Source: Bdellovibrio bacteriovorus (GTDB lineage: Bacteria > Bdellovibrionota > Bdellovibrionia > Bdellovibrionales > Bdellovibrionaceae). Taken from it: a DNA stretch of 64,000 nt. Positions 8,995-18,565 of this stretch are shown in pieces. The notes under the pieces are model-generated. The model did no database searches. It saw only the letters and a program-made list of their open reading frames with translations, and had not been told where the DNA came from. How positions within the stretch are numbered: position 1 is the first letter of the stretch; each line of letters opens with the position of its first letter. Location: positions 301,739 to 365,738 of the forward strand of contig NZ_LUKF01000017.1 in assembly GCF_001592755.1 (NCBI RefSeq). The letters are read 5' to 3'. A program made the translations under genes and the position numbers.

Positions 8995-9429
8995 TTATTT
9001 TTTGGTTTTCAGAAGATAATCAAATGCCGTTGCGTAAAGTTTGATTTGCTTAAGCATAGAATGCAGACCATTGGCGCGGCTAGGAGAAAGGTTTCCTTCG
9101 AAGCCCAAAGCTTTCAAAAACTCGGGAGGTGTCGATAAAATCTCACTGGGAGTTGCGCCGGAGTAAACATACAACAAAAGTCCAACCAAACCCTTCACAA
9201 TCAAAGCATCACTATCGCCTTGAAGTTGTATTTGGCCTTGATCATTTAAATTTGCAGAGAGCCAGACTTGCGACTGGCAGCCTTTCACAGCGTTTTGCTC
9301 TGTTTTCAAATTCTCTGGCATTTCAGGAAGCGCTTTTCCCATTTCGATGATTTTTTTATAGCGGTCTTCCCACTGATTCATCGCTGAAAAATCTTGGATT
9401 ACTTTTTGTTGTCTTTCTTGGATGTTCAT
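8995..9429 (-). CDS. sufE: SufE family sulfur acceptor protein
   Basis: A 144-residue cytoplasmic protein matching SufE in length. The conserved KGCQSQVW places the sulfur-accepting Cys at residue 51, the same number as in E. coli SufE. SufE takes persulfide sulfur from a cysteine desulfurase and passes it on for Fe-S cluster assembly. No suf or isc gene is next to it. It is 2 bases downstream of a Cys-rich protein gene and probably lies at the end of a transcript that begins near 11.5 kb. The nearest desulfurase in the window is at 39-40 kb. Confidence 0.9.
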   Translation of the reverse strand: MNIQERQQKVIQDFSAMNQWEDRYKKIIEMGKALPEMPENLKTEQNAVKGCQSQVWLSANLNDQGQIQLQGDSDALIVKGLVGLLLYVYSGATPSEILSTPPEFLKALGFEGNLSPSRANGLHSMLKQIKLYATAFDYLLKTKK

Positions 9430-9431
9430 AA

Positions 9432-10244
9432 CTAAACCACTTTCAATTTCGGCAAGAGAGTGAAAATATCTTCTTCCAGCATCTGTCCTTGCTCACCAAT
9501 AAGTTCGTGAAAGGACTTCTTGTTCATATTCATCACGACATCGTGGCATTTCTTATAGAAACCTTCTTGATCATCGTAATACCCGTTCCACAGATCTTTG
9601 GCCTTGGCCTCTGGAAGCACCCAGGATTTTTTTTCAGCGGCCGTTCCATCGTAGCGATTGTGATAGTCTAAAAGATCCATGATTTGACGAGGCGAAAAAT
9701 CTAACATCACCAAAGCTTCTTCTAAAAGCGCGAGCTCCACATACCAAAGATAGTTGCTCATTTTTTCCCAGAACTTAATTCCAGGTTTTCCGTAAGAGCT
9801 TTTGCAGAAGAAGGTCGTACAAACAACACCGCGATTGCGCCACACATTGCAGTTTTGTTTTTCTTTGTTGTAGTAAGGGCAAAGCCAGTCTTCGCGCTGA
9901 CCGAACTCCCCTTCCGTGCGGTTATTAAACTCAACCTGGTATTTTACAGGCGCTACCATCCCAATCGGCAGAGCGTATTCGCGACGAGCGATTTTATCTC
10001 GGAAAATGCGATGAGCTTCTGTTGAAGACTCTTCTTTCAACAATGCTCCGATCATGAAATTTGCGAGGAACGGATGAAAGGTGCAGCACTTTAAATCCTC
10101 GCGATAATGAACTTTGCCTTTATGGCGGGGACGAGACATCGCACACGAGTCGCAGGTCGCTTTATTTTCTTCGGGAGAAAACTCCAGAATCTCTCGGGGT
10201 AAGAGACTTTCATAGACTCGTGGCAATTGGTACTTTAATAACAT
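9432..10244 (-). CDS. Cysteine-rich protein, possible metal or Fe-S cluster binder
   Basis: A 270-residue protein without signal peptide. Eight cysteines fall in two groups: Cys31, Cys34, Cys53, Cys54 and Cys122, Cys132, Cys142, Cys147. The first group (CxxC ... CC) and the whole pattern recall the YkgJ/CxxCxxCC metal-chelating family, but spacing is looser, so this is only a suggestion. The C-terminal half is helical with many aromatic residues. It sits 2 bases upstream of sufE, which supports a link to Fe-S chemistry, and 3 bases downstream of the App1-type phosphatase gene. The function is not established. Confidence 0.7.
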   Translation of the reverse strand: MLLKYQLPRVYESLLPREILEFSPEENKATCDSCAMSRPRHKGKVHYREDLKCCTFHPFLANFMIGALLKEESSTEAHRIFRDKIARREYALPIGMVAPVKYQVEFNNRTEGEFGQREDWLCPYYNKEKQNCNVWRNRGVVCTTFFCKSSYGKPGIKFWEKMSNYLWYVELALLEEALVMLDFSPRQIMDLLDYHNRYDGTAAEKKSWVLPEAKAKDLWNGYYDDQEGFYKKCHDVVMNMNKKSFHELIGEQGQMLEEDIFTLLPKLKVV

Positions 10245-10247
10245 TCT

Positions 10248-11051
10248 TTACATTTTCAGGCGACAGCGGTCGGTCAATTTAAGCTTTAACTGCTTCATTG
10301 TATCAAACCTTTGCAGACTGTCGTCCCACTTCCATACGAAGGTTTGGCAATTCACGAAATAAGGAAAAGCCACATCACCCTCTGCCGCATAGCTGCTTGC
10401 ATAGACGAAATCAGGGACCAGGGTCTTAACCAAAGTTTCAACAGCGGAATAACTCAAGATTCTGGCTTTTTCCAGCTCAAAAGAAATCTCTAAAGGAGTT
10501 ACAAAGCCTGTCTGGCCATTGTGCAGAGCTGCGCCCCACTCTACAAAGGAATTGCGGTTATAAACGATACGAATGAATTGGTGAAACTCAATGCCCTGAT
10601 TTGCGTACTCTTGAGCCAGTTGCGCATAAATATCAGCGTCTTGTTCGCCGTTATCGCCAATAAGAATCACTTTGCGAGGACGGTGTTCTTCCATGAGCTT
10701 GCGCAAGTTCGTGATTTTATGAACATCGCTATCATATTCGGTTTTTCCAATATAGGTTCCAGCCGGATAGTTCCCGTTTTTGAGGAAATTGCGGTGTGTG
10801 CGCCCCATAAACCATTCCGGCGCTTTCGAAAGATAAACCACTTGAATGTCAGAGTTCTCTTTTACAATCTGGTGATAAAGAGCATTCATCCCTAAGAAAC
10901 GGCTTTTATCGTCAAAGGCATAGCGAGCGGCTTCACTGAGGTCCTTCACATTCGCTAACTTGATCGTGTCATCCACGTCGCTCACGAACAGGGTCTGAGC
11001 TTGAGAGGATAAAGAAACAATGAATATCAGAAATGCGATAAAGTTTTTCAT
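10248..11051 (-). CDS. Exported App1-type (DUF2183) phosphatidate phosphatase-like protein
   Basis: A 267-residue protein with signal peptide (residues 1-19, ending SSQAQ). The HAD-type motif DVDDTIK has the two catalytic Asp residues at 25 and 27. Further family signatures are YLSKAPEWF and LIGDNGEQDADIY. Yeast App1 with this domain is a phosphatidate phosphatase; bacterial members are often annotated only as DUF2183. The catalytic core begins right after the signal peptide, so the enzyme should act in the periplasm or outside. This is notable for a lipid-phosphate phosphatase. It is the second gene in a minus-strand group with 11063-11533 upstream and the Cys-rich gene plus sufE downstream. 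Confidence 0.82.
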   Translation of the reverse strand: MKNFIAFLIFIVSLSSQAQTLFVSDVDDTIKLANVKDLSEAARYAFDDKSRFLGMNALYHQIVKENSDIQVVYLSKAPEWFMGRTHRNFLKNGNYPAGTYIGKTEYDSDVHKITNLRKLMEEHRPRKVILIGDNGEQDADIYAQLAQEYANQGIEFHQFIRIVYNRNSFVEWGAALHNGQTGFVTPLEISFELEKARILSYSAVETLVKTLVPDFVYASSYAAEGDVAFPYFVNCQTFVWKWDDSLQRFDTMKQLKLKLTDRCRLKM

Positions 11052-11062
11052 GCGTCTTCCTC

Positions 11063-11533
11063 TTAAATACCTTGCTCGTCAAACCACATCACGAAGCGCT
11101 CCGGTGTGGCATGAATCGCAAAAGTCTGAGCCTCATCTTTGAAAGCAAAAAGTCCATTTTCAGAGTGAAACTGTTCAAACAAGGCCTTGGCTTCAGCGCC
11201 GCGAACTTCAAAGCGAGCCTTCCCCGGACCAATACGCGCGACATTGGATTTATGAATGTAGATCGCACAGTGGTAATTGTTTTCCGCTTTTTTAGCACAA
11301 ATGAAATTCAGAACTTTTTTGGGAGCCTCTAGGGATTTTCCACGCCCCAACATAGAATCCTGTTCAGGACGATCCATCGCCAAGTAAAGCTCTTGAGGGG
11401 TGCCATCCACCGTTCCATCAACACTGTTTGACGCGATATTGATGATCATCTGCATGCCTAGATATCGACCGCTGGTCACGGCCCATGAACTAGAAACGCC
11501 AAAGCTCAAAATCAAAAATAGAAGAATTCTCAT
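11063..11533 (-). CDS. Exported protein of unknown function
   Basis: A 156-residue protein from the ATG at 11533, which has an AAGGGA site 7 bases upstream. An in-frame GTG at 11539 would add two residues. Residues 1-18 (MRILLFLILSFGVSSSWA) are a signal peptide. The mature part is predicted mostly beta with two Cys residues (ICAKK and HCAIY) that may pair. No family is recognised. It is 11 bases upstream of the App1-type gene and likely co-transcribed with it. Confidence 0.75.
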   Translation of the reverse strand: MRILLFLILSFGVSSSWAVTSGRYLGMQMIINIASNSVDGTVDGTPQELYLAMDRPEQDSMLGRGKSLEAPKKVLNFICAKKAENNYHCAIYIHKSNVARIGPGKARFEVRGAEAKALFEQFHSENGLFAFKDEAQTFAIHATPERFVMWFDEQGI

Positions 11534-11748
11534 CGACACATCCCTTGTCTAAAGTTTATTCATTCGCCTTCCTCAGACTGTCACTGTCAGGCCCAGAAGA
11601 CGCCCTATCTAGAACTCCCAAAATGAGACTATATTCCATTGTAATATTCAACACTTATACCGTCTCATCATGGGGCGCCATGCTATACCGTGGCCCATCG
11701 CTTGCTCTTCTACAAGGCAAGACGGAAATCCTTAAACAGGAGGGACTT

Positions 11749-12012
11749 ATGAAAACGCTTCTAACTATCGCAATCTTGGCTTTCTCTTGCACTTCGTTTG
11801 CTTGGAAAAGCTCTGAAGCTCCTTCAAAAGAATATGTCTTTAAGTACAAATTGGCGGGCCAGTCGCTCGAGATCAAACGCGCAGCTGCCAGCTATGAGGA
11901 CGCTTATGAACAAGCGGCTCAACAGTGCTTTAATTTCTATAGAGGTCGTGGCCCAGTCGCTGAAGAACGCGGACTAGATATCATCGACGTTTGCGCAAAC
12001 CCACGCTCTTAA
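11749..12012 (+). CDS. Small exported protein of unknown function
   Basis: An 87-residue protein. The start is set by AGGAGGG ending 5 bases before the ATG at 11749; the frame extends upstream to 11545 but without a better start. Residues 1-20 (MKTLLTIAILAFSCTSFA) are a signal peptide. The mature domain of about 67 residues contains two Cys (QQCFNFY and IDVCANP), likely a disulfide. No family is recognised. Confidence 0.75.
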   Translation: MKTLLTIAILAFSCTSFAWKSSEAPSKEYVFKYKLAGQSLEIKRAAASYEDAYEQAAQQCFNFYRGRGPVAEERGLDIIDVCANPRS

Positions 12013-12105
12013 GACTTTTGACAAGCAGCATAAGTTCTTCGATTCCGTCTTTCCCTTCTGGCCGCTCCTCGCTTATATTAGAGCCTTATCTAAGGAGCGG
12101 TTTTA

Positions 12106-12303
12106 ATGGGAGTTCTAAAAGCCATCGGCGATTTTTTATTTGGTAAAGATCCTGATATCTTCGACGAAAAAGGAAATGTTTCACACAAACTTCCTAAAAA
12201 GAAATGGGAAGCTTGGCACAATCGTACAAAGACAGATCCACAGTACAATTGGCGTAATCACACCGGCATCACCGGTGCGACTAAAAAGAAAAACAGCAAC
12301 TAA
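12106..12303 (+). CDS. Small basic cytoplasmic protein of unknown function
   Basis: A 65-residue protein with a good AAGGAG site upstream of the ATG. It is rich in Lys, Trp and His (KKKWEAWHNRTK) with no signal peptide or membrane segment. The net charge is strongly positive at the C-terminus, so nucleic-acid contact is conceivable but not supported by a motif. It converges with glnD, and the stop codons overlap by 4 bases. Confidence 0.7.
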   Translation: MGVLKAIGDFLFGKDPDIFDEKGNVSHKLPKKKWEAWHNRTKTDPQYNWRNHTGITGATKKKNSN

Positions 12304-14612
12304 AGCTGATACTTCTGCCTCAAGTTCGCGATCAGCTCTTGAGGCTCGCTTCCTAAAGACTTCACGGTAAAGATATCGTCGACCTGACGGCCCCAAGTAT
12401 GAACACGGGCACTCTTAATACTGACACCCAATTCACTTAAAGACTTCGCCGCTGAGGCCAAGAGCCCTGACTGATCTGGTCCTTTAAAGCTGATCACCCA
12501 TTCTTTTTCATCCGCACTAACAAGTTGAATCGACTCAAACTTCACGGCCGGAATATTCTTCGACTGCACTTGCGTGTTTTCTAAAATCTTTGTCAGCTGT
12601 TGAATGTTTCGAGTTGTCGATACTTGAAACCAGTCATACACGCCCACTTTAGAAAGCGTATGAATCGAGGCATGGCGAATGCCCAAGCCCAGGGAATACA
12701 ATTGCCCCACATAATCACTTAAAAGCCCTTTACGGTCTTTTTTCTCGTGGAAGCGTATCCACACTTCCCCTTTGCGCGTTTTGTAAACCAAAGGCGCCAA
12801 AGAGCCTTCAGCGTGTTCTGCTTTTTTAAGATCGTTGACGAGGTCTTTAATAGCCAGACTGTCTAATAAAACAGGGCCCAATTCCTCGATCACTTCTGAA
12901 GATAGTTGCAACTTCTTACGCAAACGCAGAGTTTGAAAATCGAAGTAGTCTTGCGCTTTTTTAGATTCCAGGCTGACGACTAAATCGCGCAACAGTTTGG
13001 CCTTCCATTCGTTCCAGGCCTCTGGGTTCGTTGCACGAATATCGATGGCGGTGAATAAAGCCAGACGATAAAGCCTTGCTCCCTCAACCCCCTTGTCCCG
13101 CAAATCCTGCCACACTTTGGGGTCTTTCGGATTTTTTCTAAAAGCAGCCTGAGAAATTTCCAGATGATTTTTCACCATCCACTTCACTTCATCCGTGAAC
13201 AACTTTGAGAAACCATAAGACTTAAAATCTCGTTCAACGATGGTCACGCCAAGATCCGAATGGTGGTCTCCACTTTCAAGGCCTTTTGCTAAATCATGAT
13301 ACAGACAGCTCCAAGAAAGAATGCGCCAGTCCTCTTTCGTGAGTTTTTGGTGCAAAGACTTTAATGGTCCTAGCTGAGATGATTTTTTATAGATACGTTT
13401 TACTTCACGGCACGCCTGCATGATATGAGAGTCGGCTGTAAAACGATGATACTGATCGTGCTGAACATAACCCACTAAGCGGCGGATTTCAGGCACGAGC
13501 TTATCAATCAAACGCGAGCGAAAAATACTTACCAAAAACTCATCTGTCGCTTTAATATCAAGAATAGATTCTAGAACTTGCCCACGTCGTTTCGCCAAGG
13601 ACTTCACTTTGGCATCGGGTAAAAGACTGTCCAAGTTTTCACGCACTTTTTTCTGCACTAAAACGCTAGAGTTCTTATGTAACGCAAGCGAAAGATCCTC
13701 GAACTTTTTAAATTCGAATCGCTCTAGTTTTTTTAGTTCTTTCTCTGAAGACTCGGCAACTTCCACAATCCAGTCTGAATAAAAATGCACGCGCGATAGA
13801 CCGCGCTGTAAATCACGCATAAAATCTTTATGCGTTTTAAATCCCATCCATTTCGCAAGATCAAACTGTACTGCATTGGAAAGAATATCGCCATGACCTT
13901 CCAGGTGCAGCTTCTGACGAATATTTAAAAAATAATTGCGATAGTAATGAAGAACATTCAGTGCATGTCCAGGGTGCGTGAACTTTTCGGCGAAGAGCTC
14001 GTAAATCTGCAAACCTTGTTCAAGATCGCGAAGTCCGCCGGGACCAAATTTAAGATTAGGCTCGAGATAATTTGTGATGGAATCAAAGCGCTTTGCGCGA
14101 TTTTTTCTTTCTTCTTTGACGGCCTTTAAAAGAATCCGGCGATAGTAGTTCTTTTTCGACCAGATCTTTTTTTGCTGTTCAAAAAGTTTTTGGGCGCCTT
14201 CAGGGGTCCAGGGACGAGCTTTTAATAAAGCGAGAATATCAAAGGCCTCGACGTTTTCAGTCCAATCCGAAGGATTATGAGGCATGCGATAGCGAAGCTT
14301 AAGGCCTTGCTCATTGGCCTTATCGACGAAGAGTTTTACTTTTTCTTCATCGCCACAGAAAAGAACATCGATATCCGATTTGGGACTTAATTCACCCCGG
14401 GCCCAAGATCCTAAAATAATGGGATGACACTTTTCCCACTCGGGGGAGCTTTTAAAAATCTCTTCCAGGCGCGCCGACAGCCAACCCGAAAAGTTTTCGG
14501 CTGAAAAGCAAAACACCTGACGAACATCTCCGTCAGGTGTCATAAGTGGTGGTGTTAAAACCTCTTGCGCTTGCTCCCACTGAGTTGAAGACAAAAAAGA
14601 TCTTGTTGCCAT
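12300..14612 (-). CDS. glnD: [Protein-PII] uridylyltransferase-like protein GlnD
   Basis: A 770-residue protein with the full GlnD order. The N-terminal nucleotidyltransferase domain carries GSWARGELSPKSDIDVLF around residue 70. A central HD domain shows HIMQACREV, LYHDLAKG and HHSDLG between about 395 and 450. Two ACT domains lie in the last 150 residues (RKGLLSDYVGQLYSLGLGIRHA and GPDQSGLLASAAKSLSELGVSI). GlnD adds and removes UMP on PII in response to glutamine. It is shorter than the roughly 850-890 residues usual in enterobacteria. It lies 5 bases downstream of mutS on the same strand. No glnB/glnK is in the window to confirm the substrate. Confidence 0.88.
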   Translation of the reverse strand: MATRSFLSSTQWEQAQEVLTPPLMTPDGDVRQVFCFSAENFSGWLSARLEEIFKSSPEWEKCHPIILGSWARGELSPKSDIDVLFCGDEEKVKLFVDKANEQGLKLRYRMPHNPSDWTENVEAFDILALLKARPWTPEGAQKLFEQQKKIWSKKNYYRRILLKAVKEERKNRAKRFDSITNYLEPNLKFGPGGLRDLEQGLQIYELFAEKFTHPGHALNVLHYYRNYFLNIRQKLHLEGHGDILSNAVQFDLAKWMGFKTHKDFMRDLQRGLSRVHFYSDWIVEVAESSEKELKKLERFEFKKFEDLSLALHKNSSVLVQKKVRENLDSLLPDAKVKSLAKRRGQVLESILDIKATDEFLVSIFRSRLIDKLVPEIRRLVGYVQHDQYHRFTADSHIMQACREVKRIYKKSSQLGPLKSLHQKLTKEDWRILSWSCLYHDLAKGLESGDHHSDLGVTIVERDFKSYGFSKLFTDEVKWMVKNHLEISQAAFRKNPKDPKVWQDLRDKGVEGARLYRLALFTAIDIRATNPEAWNEWKAKLLRDLVVSLESKKAQDYFDFQTLRLRKKLQLSSEVIEELGPVLLDSLAIKDLVNDLKKAEHAEGSLAPLVYKTRKGEVWIRFHEKKDRKGLLSDYVGQLYSLGLGIRHASIHTLSKVGVYDWFQVSTTRNIQQLTKILENTQVQSKNIPAVKFESIQLVSADEKEWVISFKGPDQSGLLASAAKSLSELGVSIKSARVHTWGRQVDDIFTVKSLGSEPQELIANLRQKYQL

Positions 14613-14617
14613 CGTGG

Positions 14618-17143
14618 CTACACTTCCTGTCCGTTACGAGCGACGATTTCTTTCCACTTCGCGATCTGGTTCATGGCATCCAGTGGACTCATCTGCATCA
14701 ACGGGTATTTTTCCACTTCCGCCATCAAGCTTTTGATTTCTTCAGGTAAAGTAAATGTCGTGATTGGATCTACGTCCATCGCTGGAGTATCACTATGCAA
14801 TTGATCTAAAAGTGAAAGCTGACTGGAAGCTTGAACACGTTTTGATTCAATATCACGCAAAAGACCTTTGGCTCTTTTTGTCACAGAAGCAGGAAGTCCT
14901 GCTAATTCTGCCACTTGCACCCCGTAAGATTTTAATGCCGGGCCTTTCACCAACGTGTGAAGGAAACGGATTTCACCGTTTCGTTCGGCCACCGTCATGT
15001 GAGCGTTTGTGATCTGACCAAAACTTTGATCTAACGACGTCAGCTCATGGTAGTGAGTCGCAAAGAAAGTCAGAGCTTTTGTTTCACTCAATAAGTGTTC
15101 AAGAATCGACTGCGCCAAGCACATGCCATCAAACGTGCTTGTACCACGACCAACTTCATCTAGGATCACCAAAGAATCTTTCGTCGCATTTTTTAGCATC
15201 GCGGAAGTTTCTGTCATCTCCACCATGAATGTAGAAAGACCTTCTGACAACTGGTCGCTGGCACCAATACGCGTGAAGATCGCATCAAAGACCGGGATCG
15301 AAACTTCATCTGCCGGGACGAAAGAACCCATTTGCGCCATAATAGCGATCAAAGCCACTTGTCTCATCAACGTCGATTTACCAGCCATATTCGGGCCCGT
15401 TAATAACAGGCAAGAGTGAGGGCGAAGTTCGATGTCGTTAGCAACGAAGTTCTTTTTCACGGTTTGCTCAACCACCGGGTGACGGCTGGCTCTTAATTTT
15501 AACGAACCATCTGTCGTGAATTGAGGACGTACGTATTTTTCTTCCAAACTCAGCCATGCCAAGCCTGAAACCACGTCGACCTCGCTACATTCATGAGCCA
15601 GCGTCAGTAAAGCCGGGCATTGCGCCAGAATCTCTTTTCTTAAGGCTTCAAAAAATTCAAATTCCAGATCAGCGCGCTTCGTATTGGCACTCAGAACTTT
15701 TCTTTCTAGTTCAACAAGCTCGTCGGTGCAGTAGCGTTCCGCATTGGTCAAAGTTTGTTTTCTTTGATAGTGCGCTGGCGCCTTGTCTTTGTGTGTATTC
15801 GTGATTTCGATATAATAACCGAAAACATTGTTATAGCGGATTTTAAGACTGGAAATACCGGTCTTTTCTTTTTCTTCCGCTTCCATGCGCGCCACCAAAG
15901 CTTGCGAATGAGTCGAAAGTTCAATCAACTCATCCAGCTCCGCAGAAACACCCTGACGAATCAAATAACCTTGCTTTGTTGCTAAAGGTGGATCTTCAAC
16001 CAACGTGCGCTCAATCTTGTAAGCAAGATCACGCAAAGGTTCAAAGTTCGCCGTCCCCCCGGAAGCATGCACTAAAACTTCAAGCGCGCTGATACCGGCG
16101 TGAACACTTCCTGCCAAAGCTAAAAGATCTCGACCGTTGCATTGGGGTTGCGAGATTTTTCCAAGACGTCTTTCAATATCCCCCATTTGTCCCAGGATTT
16201 GACGAACCCGTTTTAACTCTAGAACGTGACTGCGCCAGAACTCCACAGAGGTAAGACGTTGTTCAATGGCCTTTGTATCGCGCAACGGGAAACTCAACCA
16301 CTGACGAAGAAGACGACTTCCCGCAGACGTTTGCGTGCGGTTGATGGCGTGAAAAAGACTTCCCAGACCTTCACCTTTGTAAGTCGAAAAAACTTCCAAG
16401 TGACGAAGAACTGTTCCAGAAATTTCAAGACGGTGCTCAAGATCTCTTTCCACAAACGGCGAAAGCGTCTTGATAGACTCTTCACCTGAAAGCTGCGTGA
16501 CATAAGAAACCAGACGAGCCGCCGACAAAGGTGCGCTGTTTTTTAATAAATCATGAAGAGCCTCTGCGACATCTTCATGGAAGCTAATAAGAACGCCATC
16601 AAGACCTTTCAGCAAGGCCTCGTCGTCTTTAGAAATCACAATCTCAGCTACCGGAAGAATTTGTAAGAAACGCAAAAGCTCTGTTGTTTTTTGCGATCTA
16701 AAGAAAAAAGCTTCGCCGGTTGTCGTATCTAAGAAGCTGATAGACTCGTTATCCAAACTCACAAGGTAGTGAGGCTTGGTTCCGTCCAAAGTATCAGAGT
16801 CATAAACCATGCCCGGAGTCAGGACTCGCGTGACACCTCTTTTGACGATACCTTTTGCCATCTTGGGATCTTCCAACTGATCACAGATCGCAACCTTGAA
16901 GCCTGCCGCTAAAAGTTTATTGATCGGACCGGCGATAGAATGATGAGGCACTCCGCACATCGGAGTTTCATCAGCCGATTTTTTATTTCTTTGTGTTAGC
17001 GCGATTCCCAAGACCGGCGCTGCTTTCACAGCATCATCGAAGAACATCTCAAAGAAGTCTCCCATGCGGAATAGAAGAATTTTATCTTGGTGAACGGACT
17101 TGATGTCCCAGAACTGTTTCATGAGCGGAGTAAGATTTGACAT
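14618..17143 (-). CDS. mutS: DNA mismatch repair protein MutS
   Basis: An 841-residue MutS1. The N-terminal mismatch-binding domain has LLFRMGDFFEMFFDDA, the FxE motif that wedges at a mispair. The ATPase domain carries GPNMAGKST (Walker A, about residues 582-590), VILDEVGRGTSTFDG (Walker B and signature) and FFATHYHELT. MutS recognises mismatches and recruits MutL; mutL is not in the window. It is followed after 5 bases by glnD, so both may be read from one transcript. Length and domain order are normal. Confidence 0.97.
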   Translation of the reverse strand: MSNLTPLMKQFWDIKSVHQDKILLFRMGDFFEMFFDDAVKAAPVLGIALTQRNKKSADETPMCGVPHHSIAGPINKLLAAGFKVAICDQLEDPKMAKGIVKRGVTRVLTPGMVYDSDTLDGTKPHYLVSLDNESISFLDTTTGEAFFFRSQKTTELLRFLQILPVAEIVISKDDEALLKGLDGVLISFHEDVAEALHDLLKNSAPLSAARLVSYVTQLSGEESIKTLSPFVERDLEHRLEISGTVLRHLEVFSTYKGEGLGSLFHAINRTQTSAGSRLLRQWLSFPLRDTKAIEQRLTSVEFWRSHVLELKRVRQILGQMGDIERRLGKISQPQCNGRDLLALAGSVHAGISALEVLVHASGGTANFEPLRDLAYKIERTLVEDPPLATKQGYLIRQGVSAELDELIELSTHSQALVARMEAEEKEKTGISSLKIRYNNVFGYYIEITNTHKDKAPAHYQRKQTLTNAERYCTDELVELERKVLSANTKRADLEFEFFEALRKEILAQCPALLTLAHECSEVDVVSGLAWLSLEEKYVRPQFTTDGSLKLRASRHPVVEQTVKKNFVANDIELRPHSCLLLTGPNMAGKSTLMRQVALIAIMAQMGSFVPADEVSIPVFDAIFTRIGASDQLSEGLSTFMVEMTETSAMLKNATKDSLVILDEVGRGTSTFDGMCLAQSILEHLLSETKALTFFATHYHELTSLDQSFGQITNAHMTVAERNGEIRFLHTLVKGPALKSYGVQVAELAGLPASVTKRAKGLLRDIESKRVQASSQLSLLDQLHSDTPAMDVDPITTFTLPEEIKSLMAEVEKYPLMQMSPLDAMNQIAKWKEIVARNGQEV

Positions 17144-17220
17144 AGCCCAAAAAGTTAACGAAGGCGGGGCAGCAATTCACTCAAAAACGCATCGCATCCG
17201 TGAGGGAAAATAGGGCTTTA

Positions 17221-17251
17221 AAAACGAAAACCGCACTCATAAAGAGTGCGG
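17221..17251 (-). terminator. Rho-independent terminator of the exported CxxCH operon
   Basis: The stem CCGCACTC / GAGTGCGG (17231-17251, loop ATAAA) is followed on the minus strand by TTTTCGTTTTTA. It lies 9 bases past the stop at 17260 and ends the four-gene operon that starts at 22520. Confidence 0.9.
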
Positions 17252-17259
17252 CGCGTTAG

Positions 17260-18519
17260 CTATTTCTCTGGAGTGTTCGTATTCACCCATTTTTCGACGA
17301 TGGCCCGCATTTTAGATGACATCAAGCCCTCTCGTGGCATGGGCGCGTTGGCGTCGTTAATCCTTAGAAGGATTTTTGCGGCCTTGGATTTCGACTGGGA
17401 ATAACTGCTTAAATCTAAGCCACCCTGACTGCTAGCTCCTTGATGGCACGAGAAACACTGACTGCGGAAAACTCCCAAGTTGACGTCGCTTGAAATCAGC
17501 TGAGCAAAAGTGACTTTTTCCGGTGTCGTATCTACAGGCACGGTCACATCAGAGCCCGTTCCACACTTCGTCGAAGCATCGACTTTTTCAATAGAGCTAA
17601 ACTGCAAGGCAAATTTGTCAGTTGTTTTACGGGAAGCTAAAACGATCAGCTGCGCATTTCCAACCGGTGCTAGATTTAAAGAAACATTCGGGCAGATAAC
17701 CGCATCAATGCCTCGATAGACAGTGGCGGCATCGTTAAGAACGTTATTGACGTAAAAGAACAAACCTTTCACTCGATATTTTGCACTTCCGGAAGCAATT
17801 CCCATCGTTGGATTTTTAATCGCATATCCAACTTCAGTAGTACCCACCTTCGCGACCTGGACTTCTACAGAAATCGTTAAAGGAAATTTTGCAGCATTCG
17901 TTGGCATATCGGCGGCGGTGTTCATATTCCAAGAAAGTTTAGACCAATAAGTCGTATCTGATTTTTTATTCACAATATTCGCATCGGCCTTATTTCCAGT
18001 CACAACGGACTTATCTTCTACATCACTTCCTTTACACTGTGCCCATGCCGTCACCGCATTTTCCCAATCCGCTTTTAAGCTGCTGATGGTCCCGTTGTGG
18101 TGAGCCCCCGTTGATGGAGGATTGTGATTTGCACTGATCGCATTGGCGGAAACCGCTTGATAACCTTTGTCGCGGAAAACCTGATAGGAAGATAAAGAGT
18201 TTTTTGAAGCAAATGCCGGCGCTTCGTGCTCCCCATTGTGGCAGCCCGCGCAGTTATTCTTTAAAAAGACATAGTAGCCCGCACCAAACTTCGCATACAG
18301 CTGATCTTCGCAGATATCACCTGTGCTCTGTTCTTCAGATGATTCATCATCCGATAAAGATTCATCCACAGGAAGACTGCTGCCTGAGTTGAGTTGCACG
18401 GCTTTTGTATCTAATACGAAACCTTCTCCTAGGTTCTGACCGCAGTTTTGAAATGCAATCACCAGAAGAAAACTTCCTGATACAATCCCTAATACTTTAA
18501 GAGCTTGTGTTCTTTTCAT
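17260..18519 (-). CDS. Exported protein with two CxxCH motifs and 'AFQNC' N-terminus
   Basis: A 419-residue protein from the ATG at 18519; an in-frame ATG at 18534 would add five residues but its ribosome binding site touches the start. The hydrophobic N-terminus ends in IAFQNCGQN (Cys26), a position typical for a lipoprotein Cys, although N at -1 and F at -3 do not fit the usual lipobox. CAGCH at 90-94 and CFSCH at 355-359 are heme-binding type motifs; PMPREG near the end could supply an axial Met. The middle part (170-320) is beta-rich. I infer a cell-surface or periplasmic c-type cytochrome-like protein. It is the last of four genes in the operon. Confidence 0.72.
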   Translation of the reverse strand: MKRTQALKVLGIVSGSFLLVIAFQNCGQNLGEGFVLDTKAVQLNSGSSLPVDESLSDDESSEEQSTGDICEDQLYAKFGAGYYVFLKNNCAGCHNGEHEAPAFASKNSLSSYQVFRDKGYQAVSANAISANHNPPSTGAHHNGTISSLKADWENAVTAWAQCKGSDVEDKSVVTGNKADANIVNKKSDTTYWSKLSWNMNTAADMPTNAAKFPLTISVEVQVAKVGTTEVGYAIKNPTMGIASGSAKYRVKGLFFYVNNVLNDAATVYRGIDAVICPNVSLNLAPVGNAQLIVLASRKTTDKFALQFSSIEKVDASTKCGTGSDVTVPVDTTPEKVTFAQLISSDVNLGVFRSQCFSCHQGASSQGGLDLSSYSQSKSKAAKILLRINDANAPMPREGLMSSKMRAIVEKWVNTNTPEK

Positions 18520-18565
18520 TCCCAGATTCCCCATTCCCCTAACGAACCCGAACTCACGAACTTCT

